Source: Chrysophaeum taylorii
Lineage: Eukaryota; Sar; Pelagophyceae; Pelagomonadales; Pelagomonadaceae
Direction: 5' to 3'
DNA: 64,000 nucleotides
Assembly: GCA_029834535.1 (NCBI GenBank)
Contig: JAQMWT010000106.1
Location: 43,529-107,528, forward strand
Of this stretch, positions 25,092-36,170 are shown in pieces. The notes beneath the pieces were generated by a model that searched no databases, had not been told where the DNA came from, and saw only the letters and a program-made list of their open reading frames with translations. Within the stretch, counting starts at the first letter, position 1. Each line of letters starts with the position of its first letter. The position numbers and the translations under genes were made by a program.

Positions 25092-25112
25092 GTCTTTAAC
25101 GACTGCGCTCTA

Positions 25113-25182
<70 letters not shown>

Positions 25183-25184
25183 TG

Positions 25185-25263
<79 letters not shown>
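24886..25263. repeat. (CT)n / (CTGT)n microsatellite
   Basis: Nearly pure CT with CTGT interruptions and a few islands containing TTTAACGACTGCGCTC, a variant of the GTCGAC cassette core. ORFs reading Leu-Ser repeats here are artefacts of the repeat. Confidence 0.95.
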
Positions 25264-25267
<4 letters not shown>

Positions 25268-25500
25268 GTCTTTAACGACTGCGCTCTATCTGCCTGTCTT
25301 TAAAGGTCGACTGCTCTTTAAAGGTCGACTGCTCTCTCTCTGCCTGTCTTTAAAGGTCGACTGCTCTCTCTCTCTCTGCCTGTCTTTAAAGGTCGACTGC
25401 TAAGACTCTAGTAAGAGGGGGGTGTGTGTGGCGAGCATGAAGGATGTGGGTGGGTTTGTGGGGTATGAGGGTTTGTCCCCCGATTCAAGGTAAGGATCAG
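25264..25500 (+). repeat. Clustered GTCGAC cassette cores plus one long form
   Basis: Four copies of GTCTTTAAAGGTCGACTGC or its shorter core at about 25,297-25,402, then a G-run, GTGTGTGTGG and the GCATGAAGGATGTGGG segment. Followed by a GGTAAGGATCAGGTAGGCCC motif also seen twice at 58,148-58,195. Confidence 0.8.
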
Positions 25501-25529
25501 GTAGGCCCCCGAGCCAGTCATTGATCCTC

Positions 25530-26060
25530 CAAGCCGTCTACGGCGACCTCGCAGACTATTTCCACGACCCGCGGCGGCTCTTTCAGCGCGCCATTCTCAC
25601 GCCCCGTCGAAACGATGTTGTCGATGCTGACAACGCGCGCATGACCGCGGCCTTTTTTTCCCGGAGACGAGGCGTCGGAGTTCTTTTCGGCTGACTAGGC
25701 TGGGTCGGAAGACGACGCCTCGCTCTTTACAGTAGAGTTTTCAACTCCCTGACAACCAACGGCATGCTGACTTTGATCGCGAGCTTAATGTCTTCGCAAC
25801 CTCGACCCGTCGCACGGCCACTGCAACGGTACCAGATACATGATCGATCGTGTCGTTGTCACCGAGGCTCCTCCAACCTGTATCCCTTAAGGCCCGCCTA
25901 CGCCAAACGATCAACAAGAGCCAGGGCCAGACGCCCCGCGAGGTCCGCGTCCTCTTGCCCACAAGCCCGTCTTCTGTCACGTCCAGCTCTACGTGGCTCT
26001 CTGTCGATCGGCAACCCCGAGGATATGCTCTTCTGAGTCGACGACTCCACCCTACCCCAC
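25530..26060 (+). pseudogene. Helitron/PIF1-type helicase relic 1
   Basis: Broken frames encode pieces of the carboxyl part of a Helitron PIF1-like helicase: VYGDLADYFHDPRRLFQRA-type sequence, RAILTPRRNDVVDADNARM, NSLTTNGM, a CNGTRYMIDR-type segment, and TINKSQGQTPREV (helicase motif region) near 25,912-25,950. Those motifs (LNSL..G, CNGTR, INKSQGQT) are characteristic of the family. Stops and frame changes lie between the pieces, and the Rep and early helicase motifs are absent. The same fragment recurs at 58,205-58,730 and 62,930-63,460. Confidence 0.75.
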
Positions 26061-26109
26061 ACGTGCTGCGCAATACCGATAAGCCCCCTCCCGGCGTCTA
26101 CACGCGCAC

Positions 26110-26468
26110 TGTAGGTGAACTTACTGGGACCAGGTGAACTTACTGGGGTTGGAGATTGGGACTAGGTGAATATAGTGACCAGGTGAACTTACTGGGACCA
26201 GGTGAACTTACTGGGGGGTTTAGAGTAAACTCAAAGATTAGCGGCGTGTGCGGATCGAAGCGGCTTGGATTGGCGGAGGCGACAGCGACGAGCTCGAAGG
26301 AGGGTGGGGTGAGTGGGTGTGAGCACGAGTGGGTTTACGCCGAACTTACTGGGGTTAGAGATTTGGACTAGGTGAACTTACTGACCAGGTGAACTTATAT
26401 GAAACTTACTGGGATTAGGTGAACTTACTGGGTTAGAGATTGGGACTAGGTGAACTTACTGGCCTGCA
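26110..26468 (+). repeat. GGTGAACTTACTGGGACCA minisatellite array
   Basis: Repeated GGTGAACTTACTGGG blocks, spaced irregularly with GTTAGAGATTGGGACTAG spacers and one island containing GAGTAAACTCAAAG. It ends with GGCCTGCACTTG, directly against the copia A LTR. Related arrays are at 58,795-59,145 and 62,540-62,885. Confidence 0.85.
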
Positions 26469-26639
26469 CTTGTACCCCCCTATCCTAGGGTTAGCTCTAT
26501 TACCCTTAGCACATTTAATTCAGAAAAACGCTGTGTTTTTCGCACCGTGCTGTCCTTGCTATTGGAGACAGATACGAGGGCAGACTACCACTGCTCTCAC
26601 TCTGCTGAAGGGTAACACAGTTGAAATTACTGTTCTCTA
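26469..26639 (+). repeat. 5' LTR of copia A
   Basis: Starts GTACCCCCCTATCCTAGGGT and ends AAATTACTGTTCTCTA. It matches 36,940-37,108. A degenerate primer site (GGTATTGGGCACCAGTCCCG) follows and resembles the LARD site at 37,478. Confidence 0.75.
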
Positions 26640-26799
26640 GGTATTGGGCACCAGTCCCGGTATCAACAGAGTCCCATGATTTCCAGAAGAGTTCCGCTCC
26701 CTGGCGTTCCTGAACCCAAACAAGACGCCAACCAATCGAGAACTCCAAAAGGAGATAAAAGACCAAGAAGCTCGCATAGAGGCAAAGCATACAAGGGAG

Positions 26800-28821
26800 A
26801 TGCAAGCACAAGCTCAAGTCATACAAGCACAAGCTCAAGCGCTAAAAGCACTCGAAGCACGACTCAATGCCATGCAGACACCACCGGCCGTTGCCGCAGC
26901 GGCTCCCCCCCCCACTCCAGCTCCACAAGACCCCAAGACCAAGTCAAACACCTTCACTGACCCCCCCAGCGCTGTCCTCAAGTCAATGGACTCCGCTCGA
27001 GTCATCCCCCAAATGCTCTCGTTTCGCGTTATGCAGTTGTTCGTCGAACATCTCATGCCTGAAACAGGCATATCGCAATACTTCTTACAAGGCTTCTACA
27101 CGTGGGAATCCGTCTTACAAGGATCTAATGATCTAGCTGACGCTCTCCTAAGCCACTTCACCAAGGAATATGACAAGGACCCCGATAACCACGCCACCAC
27201 CGGCAACACACAAGATTTCCAAGCCCGTTACGTCTTCAACAAGAGCGTCTATCGCAAGTTCGGCAAACGCTTCCTTGAGAACGTCTACGAGCCCAAGCTC
27301 CAAGAACTAAAAGACAGTGACAAGGACACGACCGATACGACGAAAGGAACGTTACAACCGATCACGCAACCTCACCTCCAAGGAAAAGAAGCCGATTTCA
27401 TCGTGTACCTCCGCGAGACAGTGCACCCCCTCTTTCGCCGTTTTCTGCATGCGAAGAAATTGATGCACTCGGATCCTCCCATCCGATAGGACTCGAATTT
27501 GTGTTCCAAGTCCGCCTCGCACTTGACAAGCACACGGGCCAGAACCACGTCCACCATGCGCATTGTGTATACAATGCCTTCCTGGACACGCCGTTCAACC
27601 CTGAGATCCACGAGCCCGCGCATTATATAGATTATATGCGCCACGTTCAACAACAGCTTCGTCAAATTACCGACGATGCCTCCATCCAACGTCCCGACGA
27701 CATGATCCTCAAAGAAATACACAAAATCTTACGGTTCAAGTACCCTCCAAGATAGCTTGACTCCCGCGCCCCAACGCACATCAAGGGGTTCGCCCGTCTT
27801 CCCAACTGCCTTCGTAATCCCAACGACTCACTGTTACTCGACGAAGACAAAGAAGCGACAAACCACCTTCCCAAGTTGATCGCCCGCATCACGGTTATCT
27901 CCACCTTCGAACGCAGCTTCTGGGCTCACCTCAAGCCCCATCCCACTCTGAACTTCAAGCCGTTGCGATTCGTCACTGGCTTTGGTCGTCTACCGACCAA
28001 GGACTAAGATAATCCACGTTTTCACTCCCGCCGTCATGGCCTCCACCTCACCGAAGATGATGCCGACACCTCGCCCTCTGAAGATGAAATCCCCCCAGAT
28101 CCTGATGAAGCATCCCCAGAAGATAACGACTCCGTCGCTGTCTTTCTCACGGAAGCCAACCTCGATAAAGATGACGACACCGATCTCATCCTACACCTAC
28201 ACGCTTACCGAAAGAAACAGATGTCCCGCCATCAGAAGAAGACACCTCCGAAAAAGTCGCCAAATCCTCGCCCCCCGTCGTACTACGATATCAATGACAG
28301 CCCTAAGCCAAAGGCCACCCCTGTCACCCCAACAAAGAACAAACACCCCCCCCTGTGCTTCTCCTGTCACCCCAGACAGACGCGAGCACCCGCACCTCCG
28401 CAAGGTCACTTTTCCCACTCAAACCCATCCACCAAAGCCATCCACTCCTGACCAACGGTTCAAGGTCCCCCTCCGTGATGTTCGTCGCAAGCTCCAGATC
28501 ATCCGGAACCTTAGTCAAGCCGGTCGCCAACACACATCCAACTCAGAGCGCATGACCAAGCTCGTCAACCCCATCACCACTATTTCCGATGAGATACTTC
28601 TCTCCGAGGCTGATTCCGACGCCGCCGAGTTTCTTCAGGTGCTATCATCCGATCCCCAGGATGATCCACCCGATGAGGGCGCAGCCGACGACGTAGATGA
28701 CCAAGGCCACCTCGGTTTCTATGATGATCACGGACAGCTACGCCTCTACGACGAAAACATCCCCGAAATAGATGATGAAGACGACTCCGCTGAAGACTAC
28801 GCACAACGCCACAGCAACTAA
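26800..28821 (+). pseudogene. Copia A gag region (broken)
   Basis: The first ORF (26,800-27,489, 229 codons) begins in a Gln/Ala-rich coiled coil (the same frame is open back to about 26,680), passes a Pro/Ala stretch (PAVAAAAPPPTPAPQDP) and continues into a helical gag-like body (ISQYFLQGFYTWESVLQGSN). After a TAG the reading continues in other frames at 27,501-27,755 and 27,982-28,821, with acidic, Lys- and Pro-rich tails. Position just after the LTR and leader, the coiled coil and the match of the Pro/Ala stretch to LARD gag (38.0 kb) support gag. No complete CCHC knuckle is seen. Broken by at least three stops or shifts. Confidence 0.55.
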
Positions 28822-28972
28822 ATGCGTGCTCTACACCAGAGTCGACTTTTTCGATGATGCTTGCCGACGACACCTGTGCCGCCAACCAAAAACTACTAAA
28901 TCATGCACCACGCCTCATGATGAAGAACTTCCCGACATCATCTGAACTCTCTCCCAGTGTCGCAGACTTCAT

Positions 28973-29386
28973 TTGTGCCACTTACACTACAGGAAAGAAC
29001 CCACAAAGACCAACTCGCTGCACGGATGCAACGGACCCGGCACTGGAATTTCTCTAATTGACGGTGGCGCATTATTCTGCTTCACTCGCACAATCCAACA
29101 TTTTGTTCCCGGGTCCATACGCAGGATTCCCGAACATACCATTCGCACGGGCAGAGGCACCTTAACCAGCCGCTTCATCGGTGTCAAACCGTTGTATTTG
29201 CAGGCTGCAGGTCTCTCCTCAAAGGATATCAAAGACTCCACAGGTTACGTCTTATACCTCGTCTTTCTGGTCGTCCCGCAATTCAGACCAGGTCTACAGG
29301 TTATAGCGACCTCTCAACTGAAAGCTCTAAACGTTAAAGCAACAGATCCGCCGCTGCCTACGAACCATTCTTGTATGAACTTCTGA
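28973..29386 (+). pseudogene. Copia A aspartic protease remnant
   Basis: An ORF of 137 codons contains GTGISLIDGGALFCF, matching the D-(S/T)-G-A active-site pattern of retroviral-type proteases with Gly at the second position. It follows gag and precedes the methyltransferase, as expected for a pol amino end. The reading is lost after about 29,386. Confidence 0.5.
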
Positions 29387-29646
29387 CCACCTCAACTTCA
29401 GATCCCCACGATTACAAAACACTTATAGCCACAACCGCCGTAGTTCTCGCCAATCGCCAAACTAATGGTCTCTTGTCCCTGCCATCCCATCCAAAGCAAA
29501 CATTCCGCGCTGTGTTTAGTTCCACACCGGAACGAAAATGTCCTTCAAGGATGAGCTCGCAAACATAACGCAAAACGTCGCAAAGACGCGCTCGCAATCC
29601 CATCTCCTCGATTTCGCCAAAAAAATTACAGCATCATTCTATATTC

Positions 29647-31730
29647 TTGACGGAATTAATGAGCCTGCCGCGTAGTGTCGTCCAATATGCATTCACTGGC
29701 TCGGCGGACCTCTCTGTGCAAGCACAACCCCCTCCGCTACACACCGCCATTATTGCAGGTGGACTCCACCAAGAAGGCTTTAACTCTTTTCGCAAACGCG
29801 TCGACAAACGCATCACTGTCGTGGCCACATGTGAAATCAACCCTATTGTACGCGCCCGCGCGCAGCAACTTTTTCCCGCACGCTCAGCATTATGCGGATC
29901 TAAGAAAGCTCACTGCCGCTCTGCAAACCGGCAAAAATACGACTACCTCAACTTGACCTGGCTGTCTTCACCTTGCCTTGTCAACACCTGAGTGTAATGA
30001 AAGACTGTGACGGCTATGCCACTCCGGTGACCGCCGACCTTTTCGTCAAAGAACAAATCCGCTTTGTTCGTTGCACGCTCCCGACATACACCACTGTCGA
30101 GAATGTACCCCCAAACCCCCGAACTCACCACGAGTACACTCAGCTCGCCAAATGCTATCAGCGCACGGGTTACTTCAGACACTCCGCCGTCTACAATGCC
30201 TCCGTTTTTGGTGACGTCATACGCAATAACCGCTACCTCGCGCTACCTCGCTCTCTTTGCCAGATATCCGCTCACCGGCTACAACCTCGAGAAAACCGCT
30301 TCTCCCAGGATAGTATCTCCTCCGAGCATGGTTCCCCTCCTGGACCCAAGTCACACTATCCCCGACGACCTCTGGATAGCAAACCCCGCCCTTCGTGGCA
30401 CAGTGACCCCCTCCACGTTGGACTACTGCCAGAACAAAGCACATTCTCGTACGCACCCGCCAACGCAGCTCAACTCTCGATTTCCGAGAATGCACGCATC
30501 TGCCAAATGCTCGCACGCTCGAAGAAGCCCTTCACGGATCTAGGACTCGACGCCGACGGCACCCCCTATGCCTCGATGACCAAAATCTCCCATCTCTTGG
30601 CATTCACATTGCTGCACAATCATTTGTCGCAACACCCTACTCTCACAGCATGGAACACACTCCGCTGCTTTCACGCCTCAGAGTCCCAATGTGCTTACCA
30701 TTTAGATGGAGCCATCACCGGCACTGCCGCTGCCGCCGTCGCATGTGGCTACTTCCCGCGCGTTTCCCTCCCCTTGCATTCACGGCCCCCTAAGGTATTG
30801 GGCTGTTCACGCCAACACGCAATCTTCTCCCCAACTAACTAACTAACTTCAGACCTCTCCCGAGCATGGGAGCCAGGCCGGACCGACAGGAGCCAGTCCG
30901 GAATCACGGGCCTGTAGACGAGGAGCGCCGAAAGGTCGCGCCGAAAGGTCGGTCGGCGGAGAGTGACCATCAAGCTTATCGCCATGCGACGAGGAGACCG
31001 CGATGTGACTGACAACCAACTCGTCGATAACCTTCCGTCTTCGCCCCCCGGCCATACCCCGTCCCACTGCGAACGTTCCGGCTGCCAACCGGCCCGCCCG
31101 GGAGGCGAATAGGTGCCAACCTACGCCGGGAGGGCGGATGCCCTCGCAAGGCTCAGGATTCATGAGGCACCGTCCTCCATCGCAACCGCAGTCGGCGATC
31201 AGGGTAAGGGCTTCTCCCCAACGCACACATTATCCCTGGATGTTCCCAAGGGCACCGCCTTTCTGGTCGTCGCCTATACCAACTCCTTGGCAGCCGTTCA
31301 CAGCTGCTCGCGCTCCTCCACGTGGGTCCACTATATGAATCGCCCGCACCCCGGCTTTGCCGCGATCGATTCACGAAGGAGAATTACTCTCGATGACCCC
31401 ACGGGACTCATAATGTCCGAAGCACGTCCCACCTACGCGGACTATGTTGGCCACATCGGCGACACGCTCCAGAAAAGCACCAAGTGCTACTCGGTCACTG
31501 GCTCGTACCCAACCAACACGAGCTACTCCAACGCACTACTGCTGATCTCTCCCGACCACATCCGATACGCGACTCTCAACGAAATCGCAAAGTTTGGACA
31601 ACACTCGGACCATGAACTGCTCCGCCTGTTCCAACAGCATCCGCCGTACTTCGCGTTCAAGGCACTGGCCAACGCCGTCCCGCACAACATGCTGCAGGCT
31701 AAGTACAGCGCTGTCCTCGCACTCCACGAA
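29647..31730 (+). pseudogene. C5 cytosine DNA methyltransferase inside copia A (broken)
   Basis: Would transfer a methyl group from S-adenosylmethionine to cytosine C5 in DNA. Motifs in family order: I, AGGLHQEGF (about 29,755-29,780); II, CEINP with the SAM-binding acidic residue (29,830-29,844); IV, LPCQ with the catalytic Cys codon at 29,979; VI, VENV (30,096-30,107); VIII, GDVIRNNRYLAL (about 30,210-30,245); IX, a LNEIAKFGQHSD segment (about 31,576-31,610); X, ANAVPHNML (about 31,666-31,693). The target-recognition region between VIII and IX is long and contains a 375-bp inserted element (30,836-31,210) whose removal rejoins the same frame. Another shift lies near 29,878 (between II and IV) and one near 30,245. 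The gene sits between protease and integrase and shares their decay. No PWWP, BAH or other regulatory domain is visible. Family membership is well supported; activity is not expected. Confidence 0.75.
30836..31210. mobile_element. 375-bp non-autonomous element in the methyltransferase, with 12-bp direct repeats
   Basis: Flanked by CTTCTCCCCAAC at 30,824-30,835 and 31,211-31,222, which reads as a target-site duplication. It starts TAACTAACTTCAGACCTCTC and contains the GCATGGGAGCCAGGCCGG block shared with 33.5-34.06, 46.75-47.13 and 55.58-55.86 kb. No transposase. A 9-12 bp duplication suggests a Mutator-like family, by inference. Confidence 0.75.
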
Positions 31731-32249
31731 TCGCATCACCACGTGAACCTTCACATCGAATGGGCAACCATACGCAATGGCATTCCCAGCCCCGGAGACA
31801 TCAACCAGGTTGCAGAATTCTTCTTGAACATCTCCAGCCGTCTCTTTGCAGAGGAGGACCTCAACTTCACCTCCCTCTTCAATGTCGTTGCAGATGCTCA
31901 CCATGCTGCGATCCACAAGCCAAGCAAATCGAAAAACCTCGAGACGCTACTCGCCGAGGCCACAGTTGCTAAAGTCCGAGTCGACAAGCGACACACCCCT
32001 CCTCGGACTTCGACTGCCGCTCTGCCCCCCTTGCACAAGCCCGGCACCACTCAGCACGCAAAAAGAGTGCTTTTGGTCACTCGCTGGCACCGCATCCACC
32101 ACCAACAACCCGAGGTTCTTCGCCGCACGATTGCCGCTAATGTAACGAATCTCCGCCCAGGTGATGATCGGTATCTGCAAGACAGCAGCGAATGCAAGCG
32201 CTGTCAACCGCATGTTAGCTTCAGACATAAGAACTCTTCCTGGTCACAG

Positions 32250-32746
32250 GATGAACTGGCCTACGCCCCTGACCAACATCTCCACATGCATGTGTCCTAC
32301 CCGAGCATCAGCAAGTGCTATGGTGGATTCCGATACATCATGCACTTCGTGTGTGTTGTTTCGGCACACAAATGGGTATACTTCCTGAGGACGTGCTGGC
32401 TGGCATCCTCTACGTGGTCAACGTGATTAAGGTCGAATTCGATGTAAGTGTGAAAATCATCTCATCTGATGCTTTTTCCACATTCCGCTCCGAAGCTTTC
32501 CACCCGCTCAAGGTACAACTCGGTATCCAGTTTCAAGTCAGTGGCCGCCACCTACACCAGCGGAACTTCGCGGAAAACTTCATTAAGGAAAACACACGAG
32601 GCACTGTAGTCCGCCTCCTTGACCTTCGCAGCGTCCGCATCGAAGGAAGCCTACTGGCGCCGAGTATTACCACCCATTTGGTCTACTGCACAAGATCCAA
32701 GCAGACAACCAGCGCTCTCATGGACTGCCCTCGCGCAATGACGTGA
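32250..32746 (+). pseudogene. Copia A integrase remnant
   Basis: Two overlapping frames read an rve-type integrase: YGGFRYIMHFVCVVSAHKWVYFL (frame of 31,113-32,426), then SSDAFSTFRSEAFHPL and QRNFAENFIKENTRG (32,315-32,746). The first catalytic Asp position reads LHMH instead of LHMD, and FVDD reads FVCV. The second Asp (SSDAF) and the Glu (AENF) remain. So at least one catalytic residue is lost in addition to the frameshift. An SSECKRC piece upstream may be a remnant of the zinc-binding amino domain. Confidence 0.65.
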
Positions 32747-33494
32747 CCTGCGCCGTTCCCCGGCGCATCATGTCACCCACGGCACCGCTCCCGAAGCTCC
32801 TCCCCTTTGGCGAACCTGTCACCTTTGTCTATCCTTAAAGTCGCAAACTGGAACCCCCCAGCGTCTCCGCCTCCTAACTCGCAAGCAACAATTACGTCCC
32901 GAACCTCCCCGGCACGGACCGATTTATCCGTGATGTTCACAGCTCTCTATTCTGCTTGTACATCAAGGGCGATATGGAAAATCGCCACATCGCACGACTT
33001 CCACGTTGATGCAGACATGCCAGTCAACCGCAACAAGGAGATCGAGCGGATCAAAGTACACGCACAGATCCCAGCAGAGGCACGGCAAGAGGACCCGCTC
33101 CCAGCTGTAAGCAAGCAGCCAATGCCAGAAATTAGACAGGAATCGCAAAATTAGGGCGAGACTCATGATAACGACCAGGATGATAAACCCGATGATGACG
33201 ACGAGCATAAAGAATCAGTTCCGACCTCTTCTGCTAATCCAAGTCCCGTCAGCGACGAGACACCTGAACAGGATTTTTCGTTCCTCAACCGACCACCTCC
33301 GCCGGACGGTAGCATTCCGATGTCCAAGCGAAAGGGTCGCCTAGAGGTTGCTCTCGATGATTCAGGTTTTACTCCAGTCCTCGTGCATCGCAACCAGAGT
33401 GATAAACTCAATGCAGATCTCAAGGACGAGCGCGGATTCCGCATTCCTAAAGATCAACTCTATATCGTGAAACGTGTCGACGATGGACAACTTT

Positions 33495-34060
33495 TCCCAT
33501 CTAACTAACGAACTTACTTCAGACCCCTCCCGAGCATGGGAGCCAGGCCGGACCGGCAGGAGCCGGCACGGAATCACAGAGGAAAATCACGCAGCTGGGG
33601 CAGAGGCGAGGGACGAGGATGGACTTGTTGATGGTGGATCGCCACTGCGCGCGGTCTTGTGCGAGGTCGTGCGAAAGCGTCGCAGGCCGCGGACGTGTTG
33701 GTCCACGAACAATCGACCTGTCCGTCGCGTTCTGCCCAACCGAGCGAACCCCATCCCAGCGCGGACTTTCCGGGTGCTAACCGGCCAGCCCGGGAGGCGA
33801 GCAGGCACCGTCTCACTCCGGGACGGCCGGGGCCGCCGCAGGGAGCAAGCGTGTTAGGCGCCGTCCTCCATCGCAACCAACGGTTAGCGATCGCACAAGA
33901 CCGCGCGCAGTGGCGGTCCACCATCAACAAGTCCGTCCTCGTCCCTCGCCTCTGCCCCAACTGCGTGATTTTCCTATGTGATTCCGTACCGGCTCCTGCC
34001 GGTCCGGCCGGCTCCCATGCTCGTGAGAGGTCTGAAGTTAGTTAGTTCGTTAGATGGGAA
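33495..34060. mobile_element. Foldback element with ~165-bp inverted arms
   Basis: The left arm (about 33,498-33,665) is repeated in reverse at about 33,885-34,056. Both arms run from CCATCTAAC through ACTTCAGACC, GAGCATGGGAGCC, AGGAAAATCACGCAG and CAGAGGCGAGGGACGAGGA to CACTGCGCGCGGTCTTGTGC, with few mismatches. About 220 bp lies between. The arms belong to the same family as 30,836-31,210 and 46,745-47,132. It sits inside copia A between integrase and RT. A possible CTTTTC duplication flanks it, too short to be sure. Confidence 0.8.
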
Positions 34061-34117
34061 GCTTTTCACCAGGCGCATCATCGCATCCGAGTATGTTCGC
34101 AATTGGAAATACCAGCA

Positions 34118-34242
34118 GGAGCAACCCACGGCTCGCGCCACAGCAGATGCTGGCGGCATGGCCCTGGTGCAGAGCGCTGACACTGATGAGAAACATCAAT
34201 GTGCGGGACATGTTGGCTGTGGCGCGAGCCGTGGGTTGCTCC
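34118..34242. mobile_element. 125-bp element with perfect 27-bp terminal inverted repeats
   Basis: Starts GGAGCAACCCACGGCTCGCG and ends with the exact 27-bp reverse complement (34,216-34,242). The interior carries CACTGATGAGAAACATCAAT. A partial inverted copy lies at 34,473-34,567. No coding capacity. No convincing target duplication. Confidence 0.8.
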
Positions 34243-34472
34243 AGGCAGCACTACCACTGCCATCATTCTCTACCAGAGGCACAGTGATTTTTACTGTTCT
34301 CTAGGTAAGGACCCAGTCAGGTACTGGTAGAGAAACGTCCTCCGAAAGACATCGATCTCGATCGACATCTCGGACAAAGGATCAGGATTTCCAGAAAAGA
34401 GCAATCTCCTGAAGTTCCTGAAAGTTTTAAGACCGTAGTCAAGTTTCATCGCTTGCTACTGGCCATGCCGAA
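34243..34472 (+). mobile_element. LARD LTR-end and leader fragment
   Basis: Matches the end of the LARD LTR (GGCACAGTGATTTTTACTGT), a decayed primer site and the leader GACATCGATCTCGATCGACA, ending before the gag start. It is bounded on both sides by inverted copies of the 125-bp element. Confidence 0.75.
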
Positions 34473-34567
34473 GCAACCCACGGCTCGCGCCACAGCCAAC
34501 ATGTCCCGCACATTGATGTTTCTCATCAGTGTCAGCGCTCTGCACCAGGGCCATGCCGCCAGCATCG
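34473..34567. mobile_element. Partial inverted copy of the 125-bp element
   Basis: Begins GCAACCCACGGCTCGCGCCA and matches the reverse complement of 34,118-34,242 as far as GCCGCCAGCAT, then stops; the far terminal repeat is missing. Confidence 0.75.
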
Positions 34568-34639
34568 CATCTGATCTCAACATTAGACGGGACGCTAAGC
34601 CGCCAGATGATGTTCCGACATGATGCCTCCTCGCAAATA

Positions 34640-36170
34640 CCACTCAAGATTATGGTATCAAGGGCGGCACTGCACTGGATCTGCAGAGAGAAACCGACGC
34701 AGAACTCTTGTACGTTGATTTCCCAAGGAAGCCGTACCACTCATCTGTCTTGGTCGACCACCTGGACAACGACAATTCTGTTCTCGAGAACTATGTATGC
34801 CATGACGAACTGTCACCGGCAGAGTACTATGCGCGTCAATGGAACCAAGAATTCTGTTGTATGAGCTCCTCTCTCTTATGGGACATCTCAGCGCATCAGC
34901 ACTACCACTTAGCTTCTCGTCACAGACACGCCTTCATGCATGATTCTGGCGAACTCGGACACTTCTTTCTAAGTCAGAGTCATCCGAATCAAGACACTCT
35001 CCAATAAGTCATGGACTATGACTTACAGCACATTGACCATGTCGTGTTACAACTCGTGACTGCTGAAGACATTGTCTATGAGCCCGAAAAGATTGTCGAA
35101 CTCAAAGGACTCAGCGAAGAAGATAAGCTTAAGCATATTGCTTCGATTCGCAAGGAAACTGAAGGCTCGAGCTCTAACGGCGTCTTTAAGCTCGAACCTT
35201 TACCGCCAGACCGTTCGTCTATCTCGACGAAACTCGTGCTGAAGATCAAGTCTTTCTCTGACGGCAACCCAGACCGCTATAAAGCCCGTCTAGTTGCCCG
35301 AGGTTTCTTGGCACGTGTCGGCATTGACTTTTGTGCCACATCTTCACCGACCGCGATGCTCGCCACCAACCGGGTTCTGCTCGCCATCGCTGTGAAGCAC
35401 CGGCTCCCGGTCGCGCATGCAGACATCCCCCAGGCATTCATCCAATCGGCACTCGATCGCCCGGTATGGATAGACTTACCTCGAGGGATTCGTGTTTCGC
35501 AAAACCTTATCCAGCAGATACAGAAGAACCACCCAGAGTCCAAGCTACTCTCCGACTCGTCAAGGCTCTCTATGGTCTCAAACAGTCAGCTTTGTTATGG
35601 AACATGAAGCTCGACTCGTTCCTTCAACATGAGTTCGAACGCTCACAAGTCGACACTTGCCTCTATATCAGTTGGGGTCGATCTATCAACAGATGGGCTC
35701 GCCTATCCGTCTCTGTCGATGATCTATTGATCACTGGTACCAACACCGCCAAAATCACGTCTCTTCGCACCGCTTTGGAGAAGGGATATGGCAAAGGTAC
35801 GTGGCATGATAACACTCGCCCCTTTCTTTGTATCGATGTACACTACAACGTCTCCGCTGGTCATCTCACTATGAATGTAGCCTCGAAGATAAACAAGATG
35901 CCCGCCGAGCATAAAATCAACGTCCGTACTACTGACGTCCCCTACTCGGACATTCTCACTCAAAACCCTTCTGCTAAGCTTCTTTCCGACTTGGCTCCTA
36001 CCTTAGAAATTTTACACAAGCATTTTCCCCATTACTGTGGCACTAGTATTTTTTTGTCTGTAACTTGTCGTCCAGACATCACAACTCTGTGCAACAATGC
36101 TGCAGAGGCATGCACAATCCTGAGCAGACCCATCTTCTCCACTCGTATGTTTTACTTCGCTATTTGAAGG
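34640..36170 (+). pseudogene. Copia A reverse transcriptase (broken)
   Basis: Three frames in succession: 34,640-35,607 (one TAA at 35,005), 35,331-36,167 and 36,065 on. They read a copia-type RT: PDRYKARLVARGFLARVGID, VAHADIPQAFIQ with the first catalytic Asp, PVWIDLPRGI, LVKALYGLKQSALLWN, and LSVSVDDLLITG with the VDD active site. The catalytic residues therefore survive while frameshifts near 35,500 and 36,140 and the internal stop do not allow one protein. Family RVT_2 is certain; activity is unlikely. Confidence 0.85.

Noticed and set aside
24859-25275. ORF of Leu-Ser repeats
   Set aside because: Direct translation of a CT microsatellite; no start context and no non-repeat sequence.
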